From Acidovorax radicis N35 (GTDB lineage: Bacteria; Pseudomonadota; Gammaproteobacteria; Burkholderiales; Burkholderiaceae_C), in assembly GCF_000204195.1 (NCBI RefSeq), contig NZ_AFBG01000015.1:101410-165409 (forward strand): a DNA stretch of 64,000 nt. The letters are read 5' to 3'. The position numbers and the translations under genes were made by a program. Every line of letters begins with the position of its first letter. The stretch's first letter is position 1. The notes beneath the pieces are model-generated. The model was not told the DNA's origin. It was given only the letters and a program-made list of their open reading frames with translations, and ran no database searches. Below, piece by piece: positions 1 through 7,867 of the stretch.

Positions 1-215
1 ACCAACCCGGCGACGAAGGGCGTGCGGATGGTGACGCCAAAGCCCCCAAAACCAATCAGCGACATGCCGATGAATCCACAGACCGCCGGAATGGCAGCCA
101 GGACCATGGCGTAGCGGGTGAACAGGGTTGCGACATCGGTGCTTTCCGTGTCGATGGTGGCCCAGGTCTCCTTGGGTTGCAAAAGAATGCTCTTGGCGCG
201 CTCAATCAGGTTCAT
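1..215 (-). CDS. Yip1-family membrane protein, 3' end cut off by the window
   Basis: The complement of this stretch reads from an ATG at 215 through 71 codons to the window edge without a stop. The visible protein begins MNLIERAKSILLQPKETWATI and continues with a hydrophobic, glycine-rich segment (about residues 38-60). The opening NLIERAKxILLxPKETW is the usual start of bacterial Yip1-domain proteins, which are small multi-pass inner-membrane proteins of unclear function. A good ribosome-binding site (GGGAGGG) lies just upstream of the ATG. The C-terminal part, including most membrane helices, is outside the window, so only family membership can be supported. It lies downstream of plsC on the same strand after a 207-bp gap, probably as its own unit. 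Confidence 0.75.
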   Translation of the reverse strand, partial: MNLIERAKSILLQPKETWATIDTESTDVATLFTRYAMVLAAIPAVCGFIGMSLIGFGGFGVTIRTPFVAGL

Positions 216-361
216 GGTGCCCTCCCGGCAGTGTTGGCGGGCCTGCAAGCGCTTTTGCGTGCGCTGGCAGGCCGAAAGACGCGGACGATACGGGAAATTG
301 CGTGGCATTGAGACCGGATGTGCAACCCACGCGGCTGCAAACGTGGAATATGCACGCTTTT

Positions 362-386
362 GCCCACCAAGGCCACCTTGGCGGGC
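362..386 (-). other. Hairpin downstream of plsC
   Basis: An 11-bp inverted repeat (362-372 with 376-386, 3-nt loop, one G.U pair in the leftward RNA) lies just past the plsC stop. There is no U-run after it, so it is at best a weak terminator or an RNA-stabilising stem. The rest of the 216-422 gap shows only the ribosome-binding site of the Yip1 gene. Confidence 0.35.
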
Positions 387-422
387 ACCACCGGCCAACC
401 CGGGATGCACCCAGCCGGCGAC

Positions 423-1160
423 TCAGGCGTTCCGCAACCGATCGACGGTATCGTGCAGGTGCTGCGTCCAGGTGCGGCGGTCACGCTCGCCCGCGCGCTC
501 GGGTGGGCCGTAATGCACCACGGCCTCGATGGGGGGCGCGCACAGCGTGCGCCAGATCGAGCCCACCAGGGTTTCGTCGCCGATGTAGCTGGGTGCAAAA
601 CTGGTGGCGCCCGTCGCCTTGTCGGCAAAACGCAGGCCCACGGGCTGCACCGGCGCCTGCGCCACCACGGCGGCCTGCAGCAGGTTGGCATGGAAGGGCA
701 GCATCTCGCGGCCGTCGCCCGTGGTGCCTTCGGGGAACACGGCCAGCACCTCGCCACGCTCCAGCGCCTCCTGCATGGACCGCACCATGCGCAGTGCGTC
801 GCGGCGCGAGCTGCGCTCGATATAGAGCGTGCCCGCAGCCGTGGCCAGGGTACCAATCAGCGGCCAGCCCTGCACGTCCGATTTGGACACAAAGCGGCAA
901 TGCCGCGCCGCGTGCATCACGGGGATGTCGAGCCACGAGATGTGGTTGGCCACCAGCATCACCGGCCCGGTGAGCGGCGGCTGACCCTGAATGCGCAGGC
1001 TGATGCCGAGGTGCGCCAATAGCTGCAGCGACCACACCTGCACCCGGGCATGCTGCTGGTCCGGCGTGAGCGCCGGGAAACGCAGCGCCACGATGGCCAG
1101 ACCCTTGGCAATGTGGCCCAGCAGGCGCAGCAGGCGCCAGCTGGCGCGCAAAGACTTCAC
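423..1160 (-). CDS. plsC: 1-acyl-sn-glycerol-3-phosphate acyltransferase
   Basis: This 245-residue protein transfers a fatty acyl chain to the sn-2 position of lysophosphatidic acid to give phosphatidic acid at the inner membrane. The family's catalytic H-x4-D block is present as NHISWLD (about residues 72-78), and the substrate-binding FPEGTT block is at about 142-147. The N-terminus has a hydrophobic stretch after a basic start, as expected for membrane attachment. The start codon is GTG at 1160, with no better ATG nearby. The gene lies 27 bp downstream of the dihydroorotase-like gene on the same strand and is probably the last gene of the pyrimidine cluster transcript. The size fits short bacterial PlsC proteins. 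Alternative lyso-ornithine-lipid acyltransferase activity (OlsA type) cannot be excluded from sequence alone. Confidence 0.9.
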   Translation of the reverse strand: MKSLRASWRLLRLLGHIAKGLAIVALRFPALTPDQQHARVQVWSLQLLAHLGISLRIQGQPPLTGPVMLVANHISWLDIPVMHAARHCRFVSKSDVQGWPLIGTLATAAGTLYIERSSRRDALRMVRSMQEALERGEVLAVFPEGTTGDGREMLPFHANLLQAAVVAQAPVQPVGLRFADKATGATSFAPSYIGDETLVGSIWRTLCAPPIEAVVHYGPPERAGERDRRTWTQHLHDTVDRLRNA

Positions 1161-1187
1161 CGCAGTGCCTCTCCGCGCCGCACGTGC

Positions 1188-2483
1188 TTAGGCGCGGTCA
1201 AAGGCCACTTGGCCGCCCACCAGCGTCATGCGCACGCGGCCGGGCAGTTCATAGCCTGAGAATGGCGTGTGTTTGCCCTGGCTGCACAGCGCGTCGTCCT
1301 GCACGATCCAAGAGACTTGTGGGTCGAGGATGCACAGGTCACCCACGCCGCCTTCCACGATCTGGCCCACGCTGGCCTGCAAGGTGCCCAGGGCGTTGCC
1401 CAGCACGCGCGCAGGTTCGGACGTAACCGTAGCCAGCGCGCGCTGCAGCGGCACGCCGCTGTCCTGCGACCACTTGAGGGCCAGGCTCAGCAGCAGCTCC
1501 AGCCCCGTGGCACCGGGCTCGGCCTCGGCAAAGGGCAGCGTCTTGGCGTCTTCATCAACAGGAGTGTGGTCGGACACCAGCGCATCGACGGTGCCATCCA
1601 GCAGCGCCGCGCTCAGGGCATCGCGGTCGCGCTGCTGGCGCAGTGGGGGCGTCAGGCGCGCGCGGCTGTCGAAGAAGCCAATGTCGTTTTCGGTCAGGTG
1701 CAGCGTGTTGATGCTGATGTCGCAGGTCACCTGGAGGCCCTCGGCCTTGGCCCGGCGCACCAGCTCGACACCGGCCGCGCTGCTGAGGCGGCACAGGTGC
1801 ACACGCGCACCGGTGGTCTTGAGCAGCTCGAAGATGGTATGCAGCGCAATGGTCTCGGCTGCCACGGGCACGCCCGACAAGCCCAGGCGCGTGGCCAGCG
1901 CACCGCTGGCCGCCACGCCTTTGCCCAGGTGCATCTCCTGCGGACGCAGCCACACGGTGTAGCCAAAGGTGGCGGCGTACTGCAGCGCACGCTGCAGCAC
2001 CTGGGTGCTGGCCAGGGGCACCTCGGCCTGGCCGAAGCCCACGCAGCCCGATTCGGTCAACTCGGCCATCTCGGTCAGCACCTCGCCGGCGAGGCCACGC
2101 GTGAGCGCACCCAGCGGGAACAGGCGCGACTGGTGCAGCTTCTCGGCACGGAACTTGAGCATCTCCACCAAGCCCGGCTCGTCGAGCACGGGGTCGGTGT
2201 CGGGCGGGCACACCAGGCTGGTCACGCCCCCGGCCACTGCGGCGGCCATCTCGGATTCGAGCATGCCTTCGTGCTCATGGCCGGGCTCACGCAGGCGCGC
2301 GGCCAGGTCCACCAGGCCGGGCAGCACGATGCAGCCCGTGGCGTCCACCACGCGCTTGGGCGCAAAGTCGGGCGGCACGCGGTTGACGCCGACGATGCGG
2401 CCCGCCGCGATGGCGATGTCGCAGGTCTGGTCGAGGCCCGAAGCGGGGTCGATCACACGGCCGTTCTGGATCAGTATCTTCAT
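1188..2483 (-). CDS. pyrC': Dihydroorotase-like protein, apparently non-catalytic (PyrC'/PyrX type)
   Basis: The 431-residue protein has the amidohydrolase fold of class I dihydroorotases (N-terminal ILIQNGRVIDP, then PGLVDL, LREPG and a late SDHTP block). The metal-binding H-x-H that should follow PGLVD is missing: residues 61 and 63 are Ala and Arg (DLAARLREPG). The later metal-ligand histidine of the H-L-x-H-x-S block is also replaced (HLCRLSS). In Pseudomonas a comparable inactive dihydroorotase homologue (PyrC') is encoded beside pyrB and is needed structurally to assemble aspartate carbamoyltransferase. The same role is inferred here. An active dihydroorotase must then be encoded elsewhere in the genome. 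The gene lies 79 bp downstream of pyrB, separated by a dispersed hairpin repeat. ATG start at 2483. Confidence 0.88.
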   Translation of the reverse strand: MKILIQNGRVIDPASGLDQTCDIAIAAGRIVGVNRVPPDFAPKRVVDATGCIVLPGLVDLAARLREPGHEHEGMLESEMAAAVAGGVTSLVCPPDTDPVLDEPGLVEMLKFRAEKLHQSRLFPLGALTRGLAGEVLTEMAELTESGCVGFGQAEVPLASTQVLQRALQYAATFGYTVWLRPQEMHLGKGVAASGALATRLGLSGVPVAAETIALHTIFELLKTTGARVHLCRLSSAAGVELVRRAKAEGLQVTCDISINTLHLTENDIGFFDSRARLTPPLRQQRDRDALSAALLDGTVDALVSDHTPVDEDAKTLPFAEAEPGATGLELLLSLALKWSQDSGVPLQRALATVTSEPARVLGNALGTLQASVGQIVEGGVGDLCILDPQVSWIVQDDALCSQGKHTPFSGYELPGRVRMTLVGGQVAFDRA

Positions 2484-2500
2484 GATTTCAAGCCAAATTG

Positions 2501-2533
2501 GCTGTTAGCGCTTATTGAATAAGCGCTAACAGC
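2501..2533. repeat. Dispersed hairpin repeat, copy 1 (pyrB-pyrC' gap)
   Basis: A perfect 14-bp inverted repeat (2501-2514 with 2520-2533, 5-nt loop) containing TAGCGCTTA and its complement. The same core, AGCGCTT-n-AAGCGCT followed by an AGCTAT-type flank, recurs at 20291, 22609, 24655 and 51452. All copies are intergenic. This one lies inside a transcription unit, so it may affect the ratio of pyrB to pyrC' mRNA. Confidence 0.75.
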
Positions 2534-2562
2534 TATGAAAACAGGAGTATTCATTCCGGGCT

Positions 2563-3525
2563 TCATGCCTCATTGCCGGCAACGATGGACATGACGGCCA
2601 TGCGCACGGCAATGCCAAACGTGACCTGCGGCAAGATCACGCTCTGCTTGCCATCGACCACAGCGGAGTCAATCTCGACCCCCCGGTTGATGGGGCCGGG
2701 GTGCATGACGATGGCGTCGGGCTTGGCCAGCTGCAGCTTTTCCTGCGTGAGGCCAAAGCTCTTGAAATACTCCTGGCTCGACGGCAGCAGTGCACCGCTC
2801 ATGCGCTCGTTCTGCAGGCGCAGCGTGATGATCACGTCCGCGTCCTTGATGCCTTCTTCGAGCGTGTGGCACACACGCACGCCCATCTGCGCCATGTCCG
2901 ACGGCACCAGGGTGCGTGGGCCCACCACACGCACTTCGGCGCAGCCCAGCGTGGTCAGGCCGTGGATGTCGGAGCGCGCCACGCGCGAGTGCAGCACATC
3001 GCCCACGATGGCCACCGTGAGGTTGCTGAAGTCCTTCTTGTAGTGGCGGATGGTGTACATGTCCAGCAGCCCCTGCGTGGGGTGGGCATGGCGGCCATCG
3101 CCCGCGTTGATCACGTGCACATGGGGCGCCACATGCTGGGCGATGAGGTAGGGTGCGCCCGATTCGCTGTGCCGCACCACGAAGATGTCGGCCGCCATGG
3201 CCGACAGGTTGGCGATGGTGTCCAGCAGCGACTCGCCCTTGCTGGCCGAGCTGCGCGCGATGTCGAGGTTGATCACGTCGGCCGACAGGCGCTTGGCGGC
3301 GATCTCGAACGTGGTGCGCGTGCGCGTGCTGTTCTCGAAGAACAGGTTGAACACGCTCTTGCCGCGCAGGAGCGGCACCTTCTTGACCTCGCGGTCGTTG
3401 ACGCTGACGAAGTTTGCAGCCGTGTCGAGGATGTGCGTGACGATGTCGCGCGGCAGGCCCTCGATGGACAGCAGATGGATGAGTTCGCCGTTGCCGTTGA
3501 GTTGGGGGTTGCGCTTCTTCAGCAC
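2563..3525 (-). CDS. pyrB: Aspartate carbamoyltransferase catalytic subunit
   Basis: This 320-residue enzyme condenses carbamoyl phosphate with L-aspartate to carbamoyl-aspartate, the committed step of pyrimidine synthesis. The carbamoyl-phosphate signature [12 protein letters not shown] lies at about residues 63-74. The HPTQGLLD block follows at about 147-154, and the aspartate-binding HPGPINRG block is near residue 275. Length is normal for the family. The start is GTG at 3525, two bases after the pyrR stop, with an AGAGG ribosome-binding site inside the end of pyrR, so the two genes are translationally close. No pyrI regulatory gene is present. Together with the adjacent dead dihydroorotase this suggests the large ATCase holoenzyme seen in pseudomonads. 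Confidence 0.96.
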   Translation of the reverse strand: MLKKRNPQLNGNGELIHLLSIEGLPRDIVTHILDTAANFVSVNDREVKKVPLLRGKSVFNLFFENSTRTRTTFEIAAKRLSADVINLDIARSSASKGESLLDTIANLSAMAADIFVVRHSESGAPYLIAQHVAPHVHVINAGDGRHAHPTQGLLDMYTIRHYKKDFSNLTVAIVGDVLHSRVARSDIHGLTTLGCAEVRVVGPRTLVPSDMAQMGVRVCHTLEEGIKDADVIITLRLQNERMSGALLPSSQEYFKSFGLTQEKLQLAKPDAIVMHPGPINRGVEIDSAVVDGKQSVILPQVTFGIAVRMAVMSIVAGNEA

Positions 3526-3527
3526 GG

Positions 3528-4049
3528 TCAGGCCTCTTTGACTTGGAAGTGGAAGGTACCGCTGTCGTCGCGCGCCAGCGCCAGCGACTGGGTGGCAGGC
3601 AAGGCCACACGTGCAGCCGCAAAGTCGGCCTGCACGGGCAGCTCGCGCCCGCCCCGGTCCACCAGCACGGCCAGGCGCACGCTGGCGGGGCGGCCATAGT
3701 CGAACAGCTCGTTGAGCACGGCGCGGATGGTGCGGCCGGTGTAGAGCACGTCGTCAAGCACCAGCACATCGGCACCGTTCACGTCGAACGGTAGCGCGGT
3801 CTGCGCGCTGGCCGACAGGCCACGCTGGGCAAAGTCGTCACGGTGCATCACTGACGACAGCACGCCAGCGGGCCCTTCCAGGCCCAGGTCTTTTTGCAAG
3901 CGCTCCGCCAGCCAGGCGCCGCCCGAGGCAATGCCCGCCAGGCGCGTGGTGGGTGTGAGCATGCTGCGCACGCCGCGCAACAGTTCGCGGTACAGCGCTT
4001 CGGCATCGAGCACGAGGCTGCCAGAAGCTGCAGGAGAGGGGTTGCTCAT
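3528..4049 (-). CDS. pyrR: PyrR: uracil phosphoribosyltransferase / pyrimidine regulator family
   Basis: The 173-residue protein has the type I phosphoribosyltransferase fold, with the PRPP-binding loop [13 protein letters not shown] at about residues 95-107. In Gram-positive bacteria PyrR binds pyr mRNA at attenuators and also makes UMP from uracil. In Gram-negative bacteria the RNA role is less established. I see no terminator/antiterminator pair around pyrB, so the enzymatic role, or regulation by another route, is the safer reading. It overlaps ruvX by 4 bp (ATGA) upstream and is 2 bp from pyrB downstream, so it lies in a yqgE-ruvX-pyrR-pyrB-pyrC' transcription unit. Confidence 0.9.
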   Translation of the reverse strand: MSNPSPAASGSLVLDAEALYRELLRGVRSMLTPTTRLAGIASGGAWLAERLQKDLGLEGPAGVLSSVMHRDDFAQRGLSASAQTALPFDVNGADVLVLDDVLYTGRTIRAVLNELFDYGRPASVRLAVLVDRGGRELPVQADFAAARVALPATQSLALARDDSGTFHFQVKEA

Positions 4050-4465
4050 GGAAGATTCCTCAAAAACTGTTCCAGGATGATGCAGGCCGACGCAGCGTCG
4101 GCATCCTTGGCACCACCCGCGATGGCCTCGGTGGTGCTATAGCGCTCGTCCACCTCGAACACCTGCAAACCAAACCGCCCACGCAACTGGCGGCCGAACT
4201 TGAGCGCGCGCTCGGTGTTCTCGTGGCTCGCGCCGTCCGGGTGGTAGGGCACGCCGATCACCAGTGCGTCGGGTTGCCATTCCTTGATGCGCTGCGCCAC
4301 CTGCACAAAACGGGCATCGCCCTCGGCCTTGATGGTGGCCTGCGGCGTGGCGCTGCGCAGCATGCGGTTGCCCGTGGCCACGCCCGTGCGCTTGAGGCCA
4401 AAATCGAAAGCAAGAAAGGTCTGGAAATGCGCAGGAACGGCTGGCTGAGCGGGCAAGCCGGTCAT
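4046..4465 (-). CDS. ruvX: RuvX/YqgF family putative Holliday junction resolvase
   Basis: The 139-residue protein has the RNase-H-like fold of YqgF. An N-terminal AFDFG block carries the first acidic residue. A DERYST block near residue 103 and a DAASACIILE block near residue 122 supply the other conserved acidic positions. Family members are proposed to process Holliday junctions or 16S pre-rRNA; the exact role is not settled. It overlaps yqgE and pyrR by 4 bp on each side, a coupling with YqgE that is widespread in proteobacteria. Confidence 0.92.
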   Translation of the reverse strand: MTGLPAQPAVPAHFQTFLAFDFGLKRTGVATGNRMLRSATPQATIKAEGDARFVQVAQRIKEWQPDALVIGVPYHPDGASHENTERALKFGRQLRGRFGLQVFEVDERYSTTEAIAGGAKDADAASACIILEQFLRNLP

Positions 4466-5061
4466 GCGTGCCCCGCCTCGGGCGACAGCATCCAGGCCTT
4501 GAGGCCCAGCAGCGCCAGGGCGCGGTCGTAGCGCTCGGGCACAGGGGTGTCGAAGATCACCGAGAGGTCAGCCGCCACGGTGAGCCAGGCGTTTTCGGCC
4601 AGTTCGGATTCGAGCTGCCCCTCGCCCCACGACGAATAGCCCAGCGTGATGAGCACGCGGCGGGGGCCTGCGCCCGTGGACAGCGCTTCGAGTACGTCCT
4701 TGGAAGTGGTCATCTCCAGCCCGCCGGGGATGGTCATGGTGGAGGCATAGACCGATTCATCGGTTTCGACCCTGTCAACGAGCATGGGCTCGTGCAGCAC
4801 AAAGCCGCGCTCGATCTGCACCGGGCCGCCTTGGAACACGGGCTCCTTGGTGAGGTCTTCACGCCGCAAGGACAGGTCCACCTTGTCAAAAAGGCCTTTG
4901 AGGGTGATGTCCGAAGGCTTGTTGATGATGAGGCCGAGTGCACCGCGTTCGCTGTGCTCGCACAGGTAAACGACGCTGCGCGAGAAAGACTCATCTTCCA
5001 GACCGGGCATCGCGATCAGGAAGTGATGCGTCAGGTTGATGGGCGCAGAATCGAAAGACAT
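4462..5061 (-). CDS. yqgE: YqgE/AlgH family protein (UPF0301)
   Basis: A 199-residue protein of the YqgE/AlgH (DUF179) family. It shows the typical opening LTHHFLIAMPGLED, then YLCEHSERGALGLIINKP, and further down GGPVQIERGFVLH. The family's biochemical role is not known; it is nearly always next to ruvX. The ATG at 5061 is only 21 bp from the divergent phrB start. On the leftward strand a TAAAAT hexamer (5068-5073) stands six bases before the ATG, which would make the mRNA nearly leaderless. No Shine-Dalgarno sequence is visible. Confidence 0.92.
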   Translation of the reverse strand: MSFDSAPINLTHHFLIAMPGLEDESFSRSVVYLCEHSERGALGLIINKPSDITLKGLFDKVDLSLRREDLTKEPVFQGGPVQIERGFVLHEPMLVDRVETDESVYASTMTIPGGLEMTTSKDVLEALSTGAGPRRVLITLGYSSWGEGQLESELAENAWLTVAADLSVIFDTPVPERYDRALALLGLKAWMLSPEAGHA

Positions 5062-5082
5062 CCGGCAATTTTAACGGTGAAC

Positions 5083-6567
5083 ATGGCCCCCTCCTCCGAG
5101 CCCTCTTACCCCAGCGGTCTTGTCTGGTTCCGCCGCGACCTGCGCGCGAACGATCAGGCCGCCCTGTACCGCGCACTCACGCAGTGCCAGCAGGTGCATT
5201 GCGCCTTTGTTTTTGACCGCGAGATCCTGAATGCCCTGCCCCGGACTGACCGGCGGGTGGAGTTCATCCGCGAGTCGCTGGTGGAACTGGATGAAACGCT
5301 GCGCATGCTCTCTGGGCATGCACAGGGTGGCCTTATCGTGCTGCACGCGGTGGCCAGCGATGCGATTCCGGCACTGGCCAACGCGCTGGGCGTGCAAGCT
5401 GTATTTGCCAACCACGATGACGAGCCCCAGGCCCTGGAACGCGACAGCCAGGTGCGCACACAGCTGGCCACTGCCGGAAGGGCCTTTCACACCTTCAAGG
5501 ACCACACCATTCTGGAACGCAGCGAGGTGCTCACGCAAACCGGCAACCCGTACAGCGTGTTCACCCCTTACAAGAACGCCTGGCTCAAGAAGGTGGATGC
5601 CTTTCAGCTCACAAGCTACCCTGTGGAACGCCATGCACACCGCCTGGCCCCCCGCCCACAGGAACACCGCCAAGCGGTGCCGACCCTGGCGTCGCTGGGT
5701 TTCGAGGCCACGGCCCTGTCGCAGCTCAAGCTGCCGACCGGTGCCAGCGGCGCACAGCAGTTGTTCGATGATTTTCTCGGCCGCATTGAGCGGTATGAGG
5801 ACACGCGCAACTTTCCGGCGGTCAAAGGGCCGAGCTACCTCAGCGTGCACCTGCGTTTTGGCACCATCTCGCCGCGCCTGCTCGCGCGCACCGCGCACGG
5901 GCTGATGCTGCAAGGCAACCCGGGCGCTACGACCTGGCTCAGCGAACTGATCTGGCGGGACTTCTACTTTCAGATCCTGCACCACCACCCCCATGTGGTG
6001 GGCCACAGTTTCAAGCCCGCGTATGACGCGATCCAGTGGGAGTCCGGCCCCGAGGCCGACGCCCTGTTTGCCGCCTGGTGCGAGGGGCGCACGGGTTATC
6101 CGCTGGTAGATGCCGCCATGGCGCAGATCAACCAGACGGGCTATATGCACAACCGCCTGCGCATGGTGGTGGCGAGCTTTCTGGTCAAAGACTTGGGTAT
6201 TGACTGGCGCTGGGGCGAGGCTTACTTTGCCACGCACCTCAATGACTTCGACCTGGCCGCCAACAACGGTGGCTGGCAATGGGCCAGCTCCAGCGGGTGC
6301 GATGCACAGCCTTATTTCCGCATCTTCAATCCGGTCAGCCAGAGCGAGAAGTTTGACCCGGAGGGCAAGTTCATCCGCCGCTGCCTGCCGCAGCTGGCCG
6401 GGCTACCCACCAAGGCATTGCACGCGCCCTGGCTGGCACGCCCCATGGAACTACAAGGTGCAGGAGTGCGGCTGGGGGATACCTACCCGCTACCGGTGGT
6501 GGAGCACGACACGGCGCGGCACCGCACCCTGGAACGGTATGCAGTAGTGAAGTCAGCCGCAGCCTGA
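5083..6567 (+). CDS. phrB: Deoxyribodipyrimidine photolyase
   Basis: This 494-residue flavoprotein uses blue light to split cyclobutane pyrimidine dimers. The N-terminal photolyase domain begins GLVWFRRDLRANDQAAL, the usual antenna-domain start. The C-terminal FAD-binding domain carries the WLSELIWRDFY, YPLVDAAM, MHNRLRM and NNGGWQWA-type motifs in family order, the last including the DNA/FAD-contacting tryptophans. The open frame extends far upstream, but ATG 5083 is the first start that gives the family N-terminus and avoids yqgE. It converges on pilU with only 9 bp between stop codons and no visible terminator. Confidence 0.95.
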   Translation: MAPSSEPSYPSGLVWFRRDLRANDQAALYRALTQCQQVHCAFVFDREILNALPRTDRRVEFIRESLVELDETLRMLSGHAQGGLIVLHAVASDAIPALANALGVQAVFANHDDEPQALERDSQVRTQLATAGRAFHTFKDHTILERSEVLTQTGNPYSVFTPYKNAWLKKVDAFQLTSYPVERHAHRLAPRPQEHRQAVPTLASLGFEATALSQLKLPTGASGAQQLFDDFLGRIERYEDTRNFPAVKGPSYLSVHLRFGTISPRLLARTAHGLMLQGNPGATTWLSELIWRDFYFQILHHHPHVVGHSFKPAYDAIQWESGPEADALFAAWCEGRTGYPLVDAAMAQINQTGYMHNRLRMVVASFLVKDLGIDWRWGEAYFATHLNDFDLAANNGGWQWASSSGCDAQPYFRIFNPVSQSEKFDPEGKFIRRCLPQLAGLPTKALHAPWLARPMELQGAGVRLGDTYPLPVVEHDTARHRTLERYAVVKSAAA

Positions 6568-6576
6568 GCCCCACAC

Positions 6577-7755
6577 TCAACGGCGCGCGGTAGGCGGTGG
6601 AACGCTATCTGGCCCGGCAGGCTCGTCGGGACTCATCTGCATGCCCTCGCTCCCCAGCGAAGCACCGGCCGCCAGCCGAAGTCGTAACCGCACATCGGTG
6701 CGGTTGTCGGCGTTGGCAATCGCTTCTTCGGGAGATATGGCGCCGGACTCGACCATGGCCAGCAAGGATTGGTCGAAGCTCCACATACCCTGCTCGCCGC
6801 TGCGGGTGATAGCAGTCTTGAGCTCATCAATCTGGCCCTTCTGGATCAGCTCCGCCACGTAGGGCGTGAGCAACATGATCTCGGTGGCAGGCACGAGGCC
6901 GCCCGCCCGCCCCGCCACCAGGCGCTGCGCCACGACTGCGCGCAGGTTGAGGGAGAGGTCCATAAGCAGCTGGCGGTGGGCCTCTTCAGGAAAGAAGTTC
7001 AGGATGCGCTGCACCGCCTGGTTCGCATTGTTGGCATGCAACGTGGAGACGCACAGATGGCCGGACTCGGCATAGTGCAGCGCGTGCTGCATGGTGGCCC
7101 GGTCGCGGATCTCGCCGATCATGATGACGTTCGGGGCCTCGCGCATCGCGCGGCGCAGGGCCTCGTCGTAGGACAGCGTATCGAGCCCCACCTCGCGCTG
7201 TGTCACGAGTGACTTTTTGTGGGTGTGCAAGTACTCAATGGGGTCTTCCACCGTCAGGATATGCCCGCCAGTGTGCGCATTGCGGTGGTCCAGCAACGCC
7301 GCCAATGTGGTGGTCTTGCCCGAGCCTGCCGACCCCACCGTGAGCACCAGCCCCCCTTTGAGAAATGCCAGTTGCTGGAGTACGGGCGGAAGACCAAGCG
7401 CCTCCAGGCTAGGGATGTGGGCACTGACATGACGGATCACCATGCCCACTTGGCCACGCTGCCGGTGCACATTCACACGAAACCGCTCACCCTCCGGGGT
7501 CTGCAGGGAGAGGTCGCACTCCATGGTGGCATCGAACTCCTGCCGCTGCGTTTCGCGGAGGATGGAGTACGCCATCTGCCTGACATCGTCTGCCGAAAGC
7601 AGTTGCTGCCCCAGTGCCACGAACACCCCTTGGCGCTTGAGCGTTGGCGGCGCGCCCGCCATGATGAAAAGATCAGAGGCCTTTTCCCGCACCACCACGG
7701 CCAGACAAGCCAGGAGACGGGGGTCGGGAGAGGAAGCAGTTGCCGGCGATTCCAT
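6577..7755 (-). CDS. pilU: PilU-type twitching motility ATPase
   Basis: A 392-residue secretion/retraction ATPase of the PilT/PilU family. It has ASDLFIMAG near the N-terminus, Walker A GSAGSGKTTT (about 146-155), the Asp box VEDPIEY, Walker B VIMIGEIRD and the His box STLHANNANQA. The sequence is closer in character to PilU than to PilT (for example ASDLFI rather than ASDLHL, and NLRAVVAQRLV). PilU assists PilT in pilus depolymerisation. An upstream TTG at 7824 keeps the frame open, but ATG 7755 has an AGAGG site eight bases before it and gives the family N-terminus. It follows chpA on the same strand after 112 bp. No pilT is in the window. Confidence 0.9.
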   Translation of the reverse strand: MESPATASSPDPRLLACLAVVVREKASDLFIMAGAPPTLKRQGVFVALGQQLLSADDVRQMAYSILRETQRQEFDATMECDLSLQTPEGERFRVNVHRQRGQVGMVIRHVSAHIPSLEALGLPPVLQQLAFLKGGLVLTVGSAGSGKTTTLAALLDHRNAHTGGHILTVEDPIEYLHTHKKSLVTQREVGLDTLSYDEALRRAMREAPNVIMIGEIRDRATMQHALHYAESGHLCVSTLHANNANQAVQRILNFFPEEAHRQLLMDLSLNLRAVVAQRLVAGRAGGLVPATEIMLLTPYVAELIQKGQIDELKTAITRSGEQGMWSFDQSLLAMVESGAISPEEAIANADNRTDVRLRLRLAAGASLGSEGMQMSPDEPAGPDSVPPPTARR

Positions 7756-7867
7756 CAGGACAACCTCTGGAACGGAACTGACAAAGCAGCTGCCGGAATC
7801 AATGCGTGCATTTGCTGGCCACAAGCCCGCCGGTTCAAGGCAGGCCTGTGGTGCATCTGCATGCTGG

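Noticed and set aside
1269..2522. Long rightward open frame (417 codons) opposite pyrC'
   Set aside because: It is the antisense shadow of a recognised gene, rich in His/Gln/Arg as expected for the complement of high-GC coding DNA, with no domain or ribosome-binding site.
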